A DNA stretch of 29,898 nucleotides from Perkinsus marinus ATCC 50983 (taxonomy: Eukaryota > Perkinsozoa > Perkinsida > Perkinsidae). The DNA lies in contig NW_003206658.1 of the NCBI RefSeq assembly GCF_000006405.1, forward strand, positions 522,791 to 552,688, in the 5' to 3' direction. Made by a program: the position numbers and the translations under genes. Below are positions 9,425 to 17,847 of this stretch, in pieces (position 1 is the first letter of the stretch; every line of letters begins with the position of its first letter). Under the pieces are notes generated by a model that was given only the letters and a program-made list of their open reading frames with translations, did no database searches and had not been told where the DNA came from.

Positions 9425-10348
9425 CTCAGATCGAATATTAACTACGAGAAATAAACCTTGGCTCACGGATGATCCTAATACGTATATTGGAGGAATCGGA
9501 TCCGTTGTCGGCCATAAGGAACGTATTTTTTTCTTAGGCAAATTCAAAAAATCCGTGTTTCTCGTTAACGATCTCACGAAAAATACGCCCCTTATATGGA
9601 ACGCAAGGGTAACCGTTGGATCAAACTCGAACTATCTTGAATATCAATAAGCCTAGACTAGAGAAATGAAATGATAAGACGAATAGTCTAGTTCACTTGA
9701 CTACAATGAATGCCATGCACGCATGCTCACGTTCCTAACTGGAATAAGGTAACGCACAATGCGTGGCTGTTCGCGCGCGTATGCACGAATCTCGTTCGCT
9801 CGCTCGCTCGAACAGTGTTGGAAAAACTATACGTGGTCGGCTACACATGTTGCTGAAGAAGGAACGAAATTTGAGGAAGCCTGAGAACTCGTAGGAAACC
9901 TTCGAGAGCCTCCCTAAAAATATCCAGGACTACCCTAAAGTAGGCGGGCAGCCTGCCGCGGGCTGTCTACTTTGCCTCATAGAGACAAACTTACGAGTCG
10001 CCTAGCAACGCCAATGTGACCATGTTACGACCACGTATGACCATGTTAGACTGTACGCTACTGGCCAAGGTCTCTAACCCAGAAATGCAACATGCATCTC
10101 AATTCCTAGTCCACAACCAATTTGATCGAATCAAGCATGCTAGCTCCATTGGGCGTCACAATTTGTGCACATGGTGTGTCACGAAGTTCGTAAAACACCA
10201 CGCGAACCCGTGACGGCGTCACGGTGACGCGCGGCTCCTTATATTATGGGGCTCATTATGGGCTGCCCATAATTTTACACCATGGGGATTAGAGAATCCG
10301 CGAGCCTCACAGTTCGCGGAGGTTTAGCCGCAATGGAGTCCTTAAGTA
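9425..10348. other. Intergenic, likely promoter side of two genes, with repeats
   Basis: This lies between the divergent aspartic protease (-) and zinc-finger gene (+). It holds a GC-rich stretch of CGCG and TCGCTCGC repeats at about 9768-9815, a hairpin at 9936-9973 (arms with AAAGTAG and CTACTTT, GC-rich stem), a palindrome GCGTCAC, G, GTGACGC near 10215-10229, and a palindrome at 10255-10273 (ATTATGGGC, T, GCCCATAAT). The frame at 10016-10213 (+) shows nothing recognisable. Confidence 0.5.
10255..10273. repeat. Perfect inverted repeat, 9-bp arms, one central base
   Basis: ATTATGGGC, T, GCCCATAAT, about 75 bases before the ATG of the zinc-finger gene. Its core resembles that of the palindrome at 2966-2984 (CCCAT and ATGGG arms). 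Confidence 0.9.
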
Positions 10349-11104
10349 ATGTATAACCCTCCCTCAAAAGATCTTGTCCGTTGCTATTACTGTGATGCGA
10401 AGCCAATGCGAAAAGATAATCTCGAGTGGCACATTGCTAATTCCCATCCTGGAAATCCAGTCAGGGCACGCCCACCTCCGGGAACTGTAAGTTTACTCAA
10501 TATATTTGGCAAGAGACCTCGGGCCGAGGATCCCCCTATCGAAAACTCCACTCCCCGTACTTCCTTCCCCGCCAGGGCAATAATCGTTCGCTCCTATAGG
10601 TTCTGACCCTACACCAGCCTTTTTACAAGAATCTCTCTCATTGAGTTCCCCTTGCCAACAGGATGCGGTACCATCATCGATCCCCACAAAGACTCACCTA
10701 AGGCGCCAGCGCCGCCACCTTTGGAAAGTCGTCCCGCTGTCCCACCATGTAGGACCCCTCTATACCCGGTGGTGAGCTTACGAAGCCAGAAACAGATCTT
10801 GGCAGAGCTGCCCTCCCTCAAAGCTTCAGTTACCGAGGTGCTAGAGGCCGAAGCCGGGATACGCGCGAAGAGCGACTTCACTACTGCTGTCAAATCCATA
10901 AGCTCCAACTTCCGCGTATGTTGGAATTCAAATCAGGCTATTTGCACTGCTTGTGAGCGCTTCAAGCCGCGAATTCACAGTGACGAGTTACCAGTTGATC
11001 CTCAGGATCCGATCCTCCCATATTTTCCTTGGCTCCTGCTCACAACGTCCGTCTGTTCACAAAGCTCGAAACCAACTAGGAAGGCCAAGCTAGGCAAGCG
11101 CTGA
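10349..11104 (+). CDS. C2H2 zinc-finger protein, two exons, 216 aa
   Basis: Residues 12-33 form a single C2H2 finger: CYYC, 12 residues, then H, four residues, H (HIANSH). This is the spacing of DNA-binding fingers, so a nuclear DNA-binding role is likely but not shown. The exons are 10349-10556 and 10662-11104, joined in phase 1 through a 105-nt intron (GTACTT...CCAACAG). A GTAAGT inside exon 1 could be an alternative donor, but using it breaks the frame. After the finger come a basic nuclear-signal-like patch (GKRPRAED), a proline-rich stretch (KAPAPPPLESRPAVPP), a helical segment (LRSQKQILAELPSLKASVTE) and a region with CWNSNQAICTACERF. The tail is basic (RKAKLGKR). It may be a transposon-derived regulator, as it stands 1.3 kb before a hAT transposase on the same strand, but I see no hAT domain in it. 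Confidence 0.6.
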
Positions 11105-11669
11105 ACAATGAAGTTTCACCCGTAGTTGATTGTTAGAACGCAACAACCTTGAGGAAGGTTGGAAAGAGCGAATGAGAGCGAACGAAGGAAGGCGAGGCAG
11201 GAATAGCGTCACGTCACTGCGGACGTCACGTCACGTGTATTCACGTGTCTCGCAGACGTGCGCTATTTCTCATGGCGAGCGCGATATGATCTCGTGAGTT
11301 GGTGGCGTACTACTCCCGTGTTGTGTAAAACGCTAGTGTAGAACGCATAACGCATAACGCAACGCGAAATAGACGATTTTAGAGCTCAAAACGCGAAAAA
11401 CGCGTAAGCGTTGAACATACCGTCATCCATAACGCGTTGACATAACGCGCGAGAGGCAAAACGCAATTAACTGCACAACAAGAAATTTAGACGGTAGAAA
11501 CTAAGCGGCAGGCCCAATCTCAATTTGCTGATGATAAAGGAAATCGAAGTTAATTAAATTCTACCAGCGCAAATCATCCTGGGGGGTTTATTTCCAGCTC
11601 TGTGCACGTGACCTCTAGCGCGCATTTCTTGAATTCTTTGGAGTTGCTGGGTTACCATGTTTGCACAAA
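11105..11669. other. Intergenic with a large imperfect palindrome and ACGC-rich repeats
   Basis: Bases 11202-11267 form a large imperfect hairpin rich in CACGTG and ACGTCACG (left arm AATAGCG...CACGTG, right arm CACGTG...CGCTATT). Bases about 11325-11470 carry more than ten scattered AACGC or AACGCG words (for example ATAACGCATAACGCAACGCG). A similar CGCGTAAAAC-rich stretch appears at 15846-15900. No gene is supported. Confidence 0.6.
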
Positions 11670-11945
11670 ATGAAAGATCCTTCCGATGATAGCAGATATT
11701 GCACGTATGAGGGCATCGTTCGTCCAGCCCCAATAAGGTCAAGGTTAAAAAATAAAGAGAAGAAGAAACTCTACGCTATATTCTATCCTGCGACTAATGA
11801 GTGGAATGGCGAGAACTATTCTATGCTTCACATCCAAAGTAAAGCTAGAGGTGGAGAGATTTTAATAGACGATGCGTCCTGGGAGTCATTTGTGAGATAT
11901 AGAGAGGCTACAACATCCTCTGCGGATTGTGATGAAGAGCTGTGA
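11670..11945 (+). CDS. Hypothetical protein, 91 aa
   Basis: This is a single open frame from ATG (MKDPSDDSRYCTYEGIVRPA) to TGA. It reads as a small soluble basic-to-acidic protein: a lysine-rich patch (RLKNKEKKK), then YAIFYPATNEWNGENYSMLH, then an acidic end (SADCDEEL). No known domain, signal peptide or membrane segment is visible. It stands 456 bases before the hAT transposase start on the same strand, so it could be a passenger or an accessory ORF of that element, but no terminal repeats were found to test this. Confidence 0.45.
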   Translation: MKDPSDDSRYCTYEGIVRPAPIRSRLKNKEKKKLYAIFYPATNEWNGENYSMLHIQSKARGGEILIDDASWESFVRYREATTSSADCDEEL

Positions 11946-12401
11946 AACTTTGGGGCTTCAAGAACAGTATGGCTAAGTTAGCCGCAACACGGTGACTCAC
12001 GACCGATGACATGCCAATTCAATGTGAATTATCCATATGTGTCTTTCTGCACCATGGTTTTCCGTTAGTCAGTCAATCCTTGGCTCAACAATGATACAAT
12101 GTGGTTCGTCGCGAATCATTCGTATAAGGCAGTTGCGCAGTCGCTGAGTTATAGATTGTAGCAACTATCGAATACTCATTGCATTATGCCGCTGTGACAT
12201 TGTCATCCACACTGCTCAATAATTGTCAAATGTTGCACATGACGCTCTAGCACTAAAATTTCTACCCTGGAGCCAAACTGGCATTAGAAGATTGGCTTAG
12301 TCAATGTTCCTAGAGGAATCGGAATCAATCAGATTATTACTGATGCTTGTGTTATCCAGCTAGCTCAATATTATTTAAAGCTCATTTTATGCGCCAGCGT
12401 C
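11946..12401. other. Intergenic before the hAT transposase
   Basis: No coding segment is supported. I looked for a short terminal inverted repeat matching sequence after 14594 and for flanking 8-bp target duplications, and could not identify either by eye. Confidence 0.4.
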
Positions 12402-14594
12402 ATGAAAGAGTCCATAGAGATCGATTTCAACGTTGCTTTCAAGAAGGTTGCAGATGAACGCAGCTCATCTCTGTATCTCTGTTGCCTTTGTAATGGAAAC
12501 GAGACTAAAGTCGATGGATCTGCCCGTCGATCTCACCTGTATGAGCATCACACAATAGCCGAGATACTTTCCGTATCTGGAAGGATGCGTCAGACACAAT
12601 GTGAAGAGTCGAAACAGCACCCGTTGAGTGTTTTTTGTCGAAGAGCAGTAGGAATCGGTGTTTTTCTCGGATTCTCTACCCGGTCTATCTGTGGTGAAGC
12701 ATTCGGATTTTTAGCTGAGTCTCTACATCCGGGGTATTTATCTGATCCGAGAAAGCTCACTTTATCGAAGGCTAGACGCCTAAAAGATATTATTTTTCGA
12801 GATTATTATAATAAGTATAACGGGTACTTAAAGACCACTACCGAAGGTATATGCATTATGCTAGATGGCTGGACACCACCAGGGGCAACATCTAACCTGG
12901 TAGCTTGCGCTATCTCAATCCGACGGTCGAATGATACGTTCTGCATGCCCTTCCGCGCGAAACTCTTGGAAGCAGAAGATAGGGAGACTGGAGAATTCAT
13001 CTGCTCCTTTGCCTTGGAGTGTATAAAGGAGATGGTAGCTCACTAAGAATATTCCATGTATACGACTCTGTTCCTTTTTAGTGGGAGGAGAGGTATTGGC
13101 CGTTGTATCGGATAATGCATCGAATGTTCAGTTAGGCAGAGCTCTGATAGTGGAACGCTTGGCTTTACAAGATACGAATGAGCACGAAGACGCACGCAGA
13201 GCAAGATGTTTACTTAGTGTAGGATGTCTGAGTCATCAGCATTCCCTCATGGTATCCGATATCACCGGCTTGGTGAGGAACACCAAGGGTGAAATAGTTC
13301 GTGTTAGCCAATTCTATCATCTCTGTGAACTTAGTGGGAAAGCTAGGCGCTGGCAGCGAATGCCGTTCATTTCTCGTATATATCAACGATATCATCGTGT
13401 GCCAAGGGGGTTAAAGTGCCAGAAGTGTGTCCTATCCGATGGGGAACAGCTATCACAGCCGTGTGCACACTTGTTAAGGCGTGGAACGACATACTTCGAG
13501 TTATAGAGGAGCTACAGTCTCAACGTCTTTGGAGCATGTAATGTCGCTCCCTTGTTTGTAGTTTGCTTTCCGTTCTAACTTAATGTCAGGCTTTCGCGCG
13601 AGAGCCAGATCGCGACAACAGAGTTGGCGAACCTGTTAGAGGATAACGCCTTGCAGAGTGAAGCGGAAGACTACGTCGAGGCGACGAGGCCCTTTTTGGA
13701 CCTTACTACGGGTCTACAAGCTCCTAGCCTGTCTCTTTTCGAAGGAATGCAGTTGGTGAAGCGATGTTATACTGACGCTCTACAAAGCCCCGTCTTTTCA
13801 CCCATCTCGAAGGAAGCAATAAGGAATAGGTGCCGGTTACTATAGAATCGTCACAGCATCGCCACTCTACCTACAGGCTCTCAAACTGCCTGGGAAAAAG
13901 ATCGTGGGTACTCCATTTCGATTCTCGAGACATCAGCCGATCACCAGAAGCACTTGCACAGACCATCGATGACTTCCGCACTTTCTGCGAGGATCCCGAA
14001 GTGCCGGGCATGGTTGACTTCCGAGAAAGTCTCCCCCATATACTTGATTACTTCCAGCAGAAAGGTGATTCGACAAATAAGTTGTCCATCAACTAGAATG
14101 GCAAACCGTTGTTCGGAACAACCGTTTATCATTTTAGTTTTTAGTGTAAAATCGTCTAATCTCTCTAAATCCAGGTTCTCACTCGAGATATTCACACAAA
14201 ACATTACAGTCCATGCCGCCCATAACATACTGGCGAATTCATAGGCATAACTGCACTGCTTTCGAATATATATTCCAAACTCTTTCTGTCGTCGGATCAA
14301 CAGCTGGCCTCGAGCGAGTTTTTTTGAGCTGCTCCTTTGTCCACCAGTGAGTTATGAAAATCCTACAGCCTACAGTATTTTCATCTTAGGACAAACATGA
14401 AGCCCAGTAATGTTTTTCGTGACGTTTATATACGCTGGTCGGTTCGTCAAAAGTTGAGAGAGATCGGATTGTTGGATGGGGACTATTTCGACCTTATCAC
14501 CGATGAAACTGAAAGCGCCAGTAAGAAGCGGCTTCTTAATAACACGCCTCATCAGCCAGTGGACTCTTCTCAGCTCTACACGGCTCGAAACTGA
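12402..14594 (+). CDS. hAT-superfamily transposase (DUF659-like catalytic region), eight exons, 621 aa
   Basis: This is a cut-and-paste DNA transposase. Exons: 12402-13020, 13082-13375, 13417-13537, 13590-13829, 13877-14064, 14097-14123, 14175-14346 and 14390-14594. All introns are GT-AG, 32-61 nt, and the whole chain stays in frame for 622 codons. Order of parts: an N-terminal CxxC...H.H zinc finger (CCLCNGNETKV...SHLYEHH); the first catalytic Asp in ICIMLDGWT; the second in VVSDNASNV; then CLSHQHSLMVSDI; CPIRWGTAITAVCTLVKAWN of the RW region; a long helical middle; and a C-terminal dimerisation block (YWRIHRHNCTAF...SVVGSTAGLERVF) with the usual ERxF motif. The donor of the seventh intron-exon step (GTTTAT at 14124) and the 32-nt intron at 14065-14096 are the weakest points. 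There is no stop or frame break in the model, so it may be a live or recently live element, or domesticated. Confidence 0.9.
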
Positions 14595-14618
14595 CCCCAG
14601 CAAAGGTATCCGATGAGC

Positions 14619-14819
14619 CTAACAAAAAACTGAGAAGTTCGTGATTTGCGCCTGAACTGTTTGAATTTGCTTCAGTGTAGCATGCTTGGCAATGGAAAGT
14701 TCGAATGTACTGATGCAAGCAGCCTCATCGTGTGTTGTGTTGGAAGTAGTGTTTGATACCAACTCAATATTAAGAAGAGCGGTTACACGATAGCTACAAT
14801 CAAAACTGCAACACATCAT
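14619..14819 (-). CDS. Small hypothetical ORF
   Basis: An open frame of 66 codons on the minus strand (MMCCSFDCSYRVTALLNIEL... to ...ITNFSVFC) starts at one of two consecutive ATGs. It is Cys-rich at the start and ends with a short helix-like segment (KHATLKQIQTVQAQI). It has no recognised domain and could be noncoding sequence just after the transposase. Confidence 0.22.
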   Translation of the reverse strand: MMCCSFDCSYRVTALLNIELVSNTTSNTTHDEAACISTFELSIAKHATLKQIQTVQAQITNFSVFC

Positions 14820-15040
14820 GGTGTGCGATTCGCAGGGCAAAGAAACATGGTGTTGTCCGAAGTCCGAACGTCATACGTCGTCAGTAATCATTCATGTCAT
14901 TAACAGGCTGCTAATAACATCATACATAGGCTGTAGTTTGGACAGTGGAGTACGGGACGACTGATGGTGAAGGGACTGAGGGTGTAGTCAGTTTAGGAGG
15001 TCTGATTCATCTCACCTGAAGGCATGCCACCACCATTTTG

Positions 15041-15337
15041 CAGATCTTGCCTATATTGCGCAATTTGCAGTGCAAATTGCCGCAACTTGCTGCAAGGTGG
15101 CAAGATCACCAATATTGCACTCCAAACGCACACCCTGACAGAATATCGAAGCGTTTCAAAAAGCCGAACCCTCGCTCTACTATACTCCTCACGCTTCTCG
15201 AGGAGGTTGAGCCTGTGCCTAGCTTGGAGGATCAGAAAGCTCTTCTGAAAGAGGAAAGAGCATGTCGGAAGAAGCCCAAGCCCAAGGGAAAGCCCAAGGC
15301 TGAGTCCCAAGCTCCACCCAGAAAAAGGAGGAAATGA
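15041..15337 (+). CDS. Terminal exon of a gene with a lysine-proline tail, product unknown
   Basis: The frame has no ATG but opens directly after a good acceptor (CCATTTTGCAG, ending at 15040) and runs to TGA at 15335-15337. The product starts ILPILRNLQCKLPQLAARW, passes through LLEEVEPVPSLEDQKALL, a probable acidic helix, and ends in a strongly basic Lys-Pro repeat (KKPKPKGKPKAES, PPRKRRK) that could be a nuclear localisation signal or nucleic-acid contact. An ATG at 15024 opens a Cys-rich frame (CRSCLYCAICSANC), but I cannot link it in phase. The 5' exons are unidentified. Confidence 0.42.
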   Translation, partial: QILPILRNLQCKLPQLAARWQDHQYCTPNAHPDRISKRFKKPNPRSTILLTLLEEVEPVPSLEDQKALLKEERACRKKPKPKGKPKAESQAPPRKRRK

Positions 15338-15442
15338 GATGGGGCTCCGTAGATCGATCAGGAATGGTATGTGACGAGTGATTTTTCGCATTCTCTTTTC
15401 TGTTGGTTGTGTTCGTGCAGTTAAGTCTCGTGATGAAAAGTG

Positions 15443-15541
15443 ATACACACTCACCGGGCTCCCATTACGTTAACCACTAGGATCGATGGGTTGTGTCGTC
15501 AACGTTTGGGATACACCGGTTGAGTTGGTTTTTTTCCCTCC
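15443..15541. repeat. 99-bp direct repeat, copy 1
   Basis: Identical by eye to 15711-15809, beginning ATACACACTCACCGGG and ending TTTTTTTCCCTCC. Copies start 268 bases apart, with 169 bases between them. Copy 1 continues into the palindrome CCCTCCCGGGAGGG. Confidence 0.97.
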
Positions 15542-15710
15542 CGGGAGGGTGAGCGGGAGAGAATGAGATGAGTACTTACTTGGAGATACTCTCGTGTGCC
15601 CACGCTCTGGAGGAGCTCCAAACAAGGGCAGCCTCGTTCTCCCGTGCGTGCGGGTTCTGATGTCGCTCGGCCTATTGTGTACGCACACACAAGCACACTC
15701 GTGTGTTGTC

Positions 15711-15809
15711 ATACACACTCACCGGGCTCCCATTACGTTAACCACTAGGATCGATGGGTTGTGTCGTCAACGTTTGGGATACACCGGTTGAGTTGGTTTT
15801 TTTCCCTCC
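15711..15809. repeat. 99-bp direct repeat, copy 2
   Basis: Exact partner of 15443-15541; the flanks diverge at once on both sides. Absence of differences suggests a recent duplication. Confidence 0.97.
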
Positions 15810-15872
15810 GTCACCAACTTAGGTGTATCCCACCGATCACACAACATATCGCGTTCTTCGCGTAAAACACTT

Positions 15873-15893
15873 CGCGTAAAACAGTTTTACGCG
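15873..15893. repeat. Perfect inverted repeat, 10-bp arms, one central base
   Basis: CGCGTAAAAC, A, GTTTTACGCG, within a stretch where CGCGTAAAAC-type words occur four times (15846-15900). Confidence 0.93.
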
Positions 15894-16061
15894 TAAAACA
15901 AGTAAAACTCCAATGTCGTAATGCTGTAGTGAAAATAATTGGGACTTTCAAGACATGGGACCTCCACACGATGAGAATGGATTCAGAAATTTCCACTACA
16001 CCACTCTCGTCGAGCAGCAGTCGCCCAGCTCCAGTAGATGCCTTTAGCCGCATAACACGAC

Positions 16062-16129
16062 TAATCTAAGCAACTGGCAGTAATCTATGCAATCCATGCT
16101 AATCTGAGCTAGTCCTCCAAATCCGAGCA
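16062..16129. repeat. 19-bp periodic element, locus 1 (four units)
   Basis: An 11-bp core of the form TAATCTAAGCA recurs at 16062, 16081, 16100 and 16119, exactly 19 bases apart, as TAATCTAAGCA, TAATCTATGCA, TAATCTGAGCT and AAATCCGAGCA. The bases between cores differ. The same architecture is found at 25749-25816. A GCCGCA word precedes the first core at both places. Confidence 0.85.
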
Positions 16130-16244
16130 ATGACTCCAATTCTATGCCAATTGGCTATGCCATGCAACCTGGTTTTTGCGAGCTCAAATTTAGATGTTAT
16201 CGACAAAAAAAGATAAATCGCAGTGCGAATATACGATGAGACCA

Positions 16245-16330
16245 TAGTTGCTAGTCACAGTGTGGCTAGCACACCATTTCACACTGCACACTGTCACAGT
16301 GTGTTACACTGTGACTGTCACACTAGTCAC
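16245..16330. repeat. Dense cluster of CACTGTGA-type inverted words
   Basis: About 85 bases contain many direct and inverted copies of CACAGTGT, ACACTGTGA and CTAGTCAC, so several hairpins can form (for example TTGCTAGTCACAGTGTG against CACACTAGTCAC). It may be a small fold-back element or a regulatory array. Confidence 0.6.
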
Positions 16331-16393
16331 CAACACGATAAGTAGTTTAGCATGAAGCATTTAGTGAAGAAGTCATTACAAGTGTCGTACATC

Positions 16394-16455
16394 ATGGCAG
16401 TTAAATCTCGGCTTGCCTTTGCTTTTTTCTTCATGGGGAAGTCTTCAGCCCGCTT
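16394..16455 (+). CDS. Possible first exon encoding a signal peptide
   Basis: An ATG at 16394 opens MAVKSRLAFAFFFMGKSSAR, a good signal-peptide shape, and reaches a consensus GTGAGT donor at 16456. I cannot follow it into a convincing second exon; a 34-nt intron ending CGCCTAG is possible but leads to an early stop. It may be the start of a small secreted protein gene or chance. Confidence 0.22.
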
Positions 16456-17396
16456 GTGAGTCATATCGTTATCCTTTCGTGCCGCCTAGCCAGAATGAAT
16501 ATCCCGTAGAATCCTAGATGAAATAGAACGTTAGATGAGTCAGAGACGAACAGCAGTTGGCTCGAAGGGGGAAATCTTACTTTGCGTCGTTTAGAGACAC
16601 CACTACCATCATCAGTGATGATTCATCACCAGGCGAGAGATCAATGTGTGACCGTGAAGATCGAAAGGCGGGCCTATAAGCGGTAAAGGTTCCTATTCTA
16701 CATCCAAAGAATGATATGCGAGGTCGGATGATAGAAAAGTCATGCTTACACTGTTATCCTGAGATCACTGGTCGCATTTGTACTCTGGGAGGCTTGCAAA
16801 GATGGACTGAAATATAAAGTTCATCACGTCCGCCCGGCATTATCAGCAATAATGACTGACCTACATCTTCTCGACACTACGCGTGGCATTCTTGCGACCG
16901 GGGACTCCCTCGGATGCACTCGGTATGCCAATGGCGTTCCCGAGGCAGACAGTGGACGGAACAGAATGAGTAGATGATCCATCTAGATTGCGGGACTAAC
17001 ACGGAGCTAGTCAAAAAAATATACTCATCGTGATTCACTACCCCGTTAGTGTCATTTTGCCCTAGGCTTCGTCGGTGCATCATTCCAGAGTTCAACTTCT
17101 TAGTTTTCTCCAACGCAATATCCTAAGGCACAAGATGGACGTCCCTGTGGATCACAGATCGTTAGACCTACACTACTGTCATCCAGATCCTCCATTATCG
17201 CACTTGTTGCACTGTCTGAATGTCTGAAATATGACAAGTAAAAGCCGTTAGAATCATTACTATCATTTTTTTATCTACAGAACGGGGCGAGGTCTACCGA
17301 GAGTCACATCCGCAAGGCAAACAATATTCCATAATATTCAGTACGGAGAATGATGTATGCAAAATAATTTAGGAAAATATAGCAGAAATTCCGATC
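16456..17396. other. Intergenic, nothing clear
   Basis: A frame at 16877-17113 (-) opens with MEKTKKLNSGMMHRRSLGQN but shows no domain. A 7-bp-arm palindrome (ATCATCA, G, TGATGAT) lies near 16612-16626. I see no RNA gene. Confidence 0.4.
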
Positions 17397-17666
17397 TTGG
17401 AGTTCGAACCGAAAATATCTTCTTTGTTGCAGGAGAGGACCCCAATTCGTCACATTCGGTGGTTGATTCGACAATACTGTACAAATTATAAAGTAGCGGA
17501 ACCGAACACAGGAATCGCTTGGCCATATATGACCTCCGTCACTCTATGTCGTACAGTTTATGATGCAAGTCTAGTAAGATATTATCTTAGAGATAGCTAC
17601 ATGATCGACACCTTAAATGGATGTTCTTGGCCTTGTAAGGAATTGAGAGCCAACGTTGTCGCATAA
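17397..17666 (+). CDS. Possible exon, unknown product
   Basis: The open frame reads like protein (LLQERTPIRHIRWLIRQYCT..., VRYYLRDSYMIDTLNG) but begins at a TTG, so a 5' splice acceptor upstream (AATATAG near 17378) or an internal ATG would be needed. The opposite strand is also open at 17526-17338 (MAKRFLCSVPLLYNLYSI...). The two cannot both be assumed, and neither shows a known domain. The spliced-leader relic at 17730-17751 would favour the minus strand. Confidence 0.28.
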   Translation: MEFEPKISSLLQERTPIRHIRWLIRQYCTNYKVAEPNTGIAWPYMTSVTLCRTVYDASLVRYYLRDSYMIDTLNGCSWPCKELRANVVA

Positions 17667-17729
17667 CTCTCCGCCGGTGCTGAGGAACCCCTCGCCGACA
17701 TGCGATGACCAATAATACGACACTAAGAT

Positions 17730-17751
17730 CTTGAGCCAAGATGGCTACGGA
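17730..17751 (-). other. Perkinsus spliced-leader sequence embedded in the genome (relic of a trans-spliced mRNA)
   Basis: The minus strand reads TCCGTAGCCA, TCTT, GGCTCAAG over 22 bases, which matches the spliced leader reported for Perkinsus (DCCGTAGCCATYTTGGCTCAAG, D being A, G or T). A spliced-leader RNA gene must have a GT donor directly after CAAG; here ATCTTAG follows. So this is better explained as a reverse-transcribed, reinserted mRNA that carried its leader. About 28 bases further on, an ATG opens a 34-codon frame (MSARGSSAPAESYATTLALN...) on the same strand. The match is direct; the relic explanation is inference from the known SL relics of dinoflagellate genomes. Confidence 0.8.
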
Positions 17752-17847
17752 ACCTCAATACTAGAGACTTACTACGAGAAGCGTAGGTTCTAAGAACCAT
17801 ACGATTCGCTATATAAGGAAAATCGCACGCCCAATAATACTAGTAGT

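Noticed and set aside
9425-9577. N-terminal extension of the aspartic protease
   Set aside because: The open frame continues upstream, but the Met at 9424 starts a clear signal peptide, and the added 51 residues show no protease features.
13396-13506. Unspliced continuation of the hAT reading frame to 13506
   Set aside because: Removing the 41-nt intron 13376-13416 restores the conserved IRWGTAITAVCTLVKAW region in frame; the unspliced reading matches nothing.
15443-15809. Terminal repeats of an LTR-type element
   Set aside because: Only 99 bp, no TG...CA ends, 169 bp between them and no coding sequence, so no element is supported.
17730-17751. A functional spliced-leader RNA gene
   Set aside because: No GT splice donor follows CAAG, and no Sm-like or terminator signals or tandem copies are seen nearby.
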